Shown in pieces: positions 61,017 to 64,000 of a stretch of 64,000 nt of DNA. The position numbers and the translations under genes were made by a program. The stretch is taken from the NCBI GenBank assembly GCA_022703505.1, contig JAKLDN010000003.1:310001-374000 (forward strand). The letters are read 5' to 3'. Every line of letters begins with the position of its first letter. Position 1 is the first letter of the stretch. The notes beneath the pieces were generated by a model that was not told the DNA's origin, did not search any database, and was given only the letters and a program-made list of their open reading frames with translations. Source of the stretch: Spirochaetota bacterium. Its GTDB lineage: Bacteria; Spirochaetota; Spirochaetia; Treponematales; UBA12059.

Positions 61017-61873
61017 GCGACATACTCAAGTACTTCCGACAGGACAGGCTCCCGCACATCTGGTGCCCCGGCTGCGGGCACGGAACGGTGACCGGAGCCC
61101 TGGTGCGGGCCATCGCCCGCCTCAAGCTGGACAAGAACAAGGTCTGCGTGGTCTCCGGTATCGGCTGCTCCAGCCGGGCCCCGGGCTACCTGGATTTCGA
61201 CACCCTGCATACCGCCCACGGCCGCGCCCTGGCCTTCGCCACGGGGATCAAGCTGGCCCGGCCGGACCTGAAGGTCATCGTGATGACCGGGGACGGGGAC
61301 TGCACGGCCATCGGAGGCAACCACTTCATCCACGCGGCACGCCGGAACATCGACATCACCACCATCGTGATGAACAACAACATCTACGGCATGACCAGCG
61401 GCCAGTATTCCCCCATGACCCCCAAGGGCTTCCTGGGCACCACGGCCCCCTACGGGAATCCGGAGCGGACCTTCGACCTGTGCAAGCTGGCCGAGGCCGC
61501 CGGGGCCACCTACGTCGCCCGGGGCACATCCTTCCACGCCCAGATGCTCATCGACCTGATCGAGCAGGCCCTGACGCACCGGGGCTTCTCGGTGGTGGAG
61601 GCCCTGACCCAGTGCCCGACCTATTTCGGGCGGAAGAACAAGGTGGGCGGGGCGGTGGAGCTCCTGGAGTGGATCAAGGAGCGGACCGTCAACGCCAAGG
61701 CCGCGGCGGTCCTGCCGCCCGAGAAGGTCGCGGGCAAGCTGCTGATCGGGGAACTGCACAAGAATCCCCAGCCCGAGTTCTGCGACGAGTACGACAAGAT
61801 CATCGCCCAGGTGCAGCGAAAGTTCGAAGGTTTCCGGGGAGGGGTGCGCGGATGCGAACAGAATTCCGACTGA
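61013..61873 (+). CDS. korB: 2-oxoacid:ferredoxin oxidoreductase, beta (TPP) subunit
   Basis: A 286-residue protein. IWCPGCGHGTV at the start, GIGCSSRAPGY, MTGDGDCTAIGGNHFIHAARRN for TPP-magnesium binding, and MNNNIYGMTSGQ are family signatures. The lone cysteines C18 and C21 are those of the KorB/VorA type. ATG 61013 overlaps the alpha stop as ATGA. The 22-bp overlap with the gamma gene indicates coupling. Confidence 0.93.
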   Translation: MSDILKYFRQDRLPHIWCPGCGHGTVTGALVRAIARLKLDKNKVCVVSGIGCSSRAPGYLDFDTLHTAHGRALAFATGIKLARPDLKVIVMTGDGDCTAIGGNHFIHAARRNIDITTIVMNNNIYGMTSGQYSPMTPKGFLGTTAPYGNPERTFDLCKLAEAAGATYVARGTSFHAQMLIDLIEQALTHRGFSVVEALTQCPTYFGRKNKVGGAVELLEWIKERTVNAKAAAVLPPEKVAGKLLIGELHKNPQPEFCDEYDKIIAQVQRKFEGFRGGVRGCEQNSD

Positions 61874-62391
61874 GCGGATCCGGGGGGCAGGGCCTGCTCC
61901 TCGCGGGAATAGTCCTTGCCGAGGCGGCCATCCTGGAAGGCAAGAACGCCGTGCAGACCCAGAGCTACGGGCCCGAGGCCCGGGGCGGGGCCTCCAAGGC
62001 GGAAGTGGTGATCAGCGGCGAGGACATCGACTACCCCAAGGCGATGGATCCCGACTTCCTGCTGGCCCTGACCGCAGAGGCCTACAGGACCTACGGCAAG
62101 CTCATGAAGAAAGGGCTCATCATCGTGGACGAGTCCGTACCCCCGTCCGAGGACATCATCGCACGGACGGCCCGGGTGCCGATCCTCAAGACCGCGGCCA
62201 AGGACATCGGCAAGAGCGTGGTGGCCAACATCGTGGCCCTGGGGGTCCTGGCCGGAGTCTCCGGGATCGTGGAACCCGGGACCCTGGAAGCCGCGGTCAA
62301 GAACCGGGTTCCCAAGGGCACCGAGGAGTTGAACGTCGCGGCCCTGAAGAAGGGATTCGAGCTGGCCACCGCGTTCAAGGCCAAGGCCTGA
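61852..62391 (+). CDS. korC: 2-oxoacid:ferredoxin oxidoreductase, gamma subunit
   Basis: A 179-residue protein. [23 protein letters not shown] and [21 protein letters not shown] are the gamma signature. It binds CoA and completes the four-subunit enzyme. Start ATG 61852 lies inside the end of the beta gene. The mutase gene follows after 34 bp, so the acyl-CoA product can pass to it. Confidence 0.93.
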   Translation: MRTEFRLSGSGGQGLLLAGIVLAEAAILEGKNAVQTQSYGPEARGGASKAEVVISGEDIDYPKAMDPDFLLALTAEAYRTYGKLMKKGLIIVDESVPPSEDIIARTARVPILKTAAKDIGKSVVANIVALGVLAGVSGIVEPGTLEAAVKNRVPKGTEELNVAALKKGFELATAFKAKA

Positions 62392-62425
62392 AGCCCGCGC
62401 CGCCGCACATACCGGAGGATATGAG

Positions 62426-64000
<1,575 letters not shown>

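Overview
This is a GC-rich (roughly two-thirds G+C by eye) bacterial chromosome segment, gene-dense, with many 4-bp ATGA/GTGA start-stop overlaps. It looks like an anaerobe or facultative anaerobe with a double membrane. It carries a four-subunit 2-oxoacid:ferredoxin oxidoreductase, an adenosyl-B12 acyl-CoA mutase, several corrinoid proteins, a PnrA/BMP-type purine nucleoside transporter, beta-barrel-like surface proteins and CsgG-like secreted proteins. The mix, including a PnrA lipoprotein and a single-domain bacterial histone, suggests Spirochaetota, but this is inference and not proven by any marker in the window. No rRNA, tRNA, CRISPR array or transposase was seen.

Layout. 1-3797 (+): end of a sugar or polyol catabolic operon (split transketolase, cupin, alcohol dehydrogenase, Gfo/Idh/MocA oxidoreductase). 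3819-7762 (-): a tightly coupled five-gene operon made of a corrinoid protein whose frame holds an in-frame UGA, a UroD-like methyltransferase homologue, a DUF1638 protein, a HisKA_2 histidine kinase and a lone receiver. 7939-9635 (+, divergent): a B12-binding protein with the CarH photoreceptor signature, translationally coupled to a GGDEF diguanylate cyclase. Together 3819-9635 form the most novel locus of the window, a putative corrinoid/B12-linked sensory system. 9675-10810: a CsgG-like secreted protein and a 139-bp palindromic element. 10807-15583 (-): nucleoside ABC transporter. 15773-19599: DUF362 ferredoxin protein, J-domain-like protein, split ThrE exporter, secreted protein. 19833-22078: chemotaxis receptor and small lipoprotein. 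22249-25449 (-): thiamine ECF transporter under a TPP riboswitch.

25471-37110: membrane-anchored esterase, secreted M28 peptidase, a 62-residue bacterial histone with its own promoter and hairpin, a double-GNAT protein, an FMN 2-hydroxyacid oxidase, an old yellow enzyme, aspartate-semialdehyde dehydrogenase, a 530-bp stretch without recognisable genes, methylthioadenosine salvage (deaminase plus 6-oxopurine-type phosphorylase) and a DHH-CBS phosphoesterase. 37133-42185 (-): branched-chain amino acid ABC transporter livKHMGF. 42284-48996: RlmJ, a ClC antiporter, a mosaic outer-membrane protein gene with an AT-richer core, CsgG/PEGA and barrel-like surface proteins, and a tRNA-binding protein. 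49121-55676 (+): EamA transporter, tyrS, then a five-gene cluster linking D-glutamate cyclase-type proteins to 5-oxoprolinase PxpABC. 55733-64000: another EamA transporter, a transcarboxylase/oxaloacetate decarboxylase-type subunit and a LysR regulator (-), and a divergent operon korDABC-like plus methylmalonyl-CoA mutase that runs off the right edge. This last block plausibly handles succinyl-CoA/methylmalonyl-CoA/propionyl-CoA interconversion.
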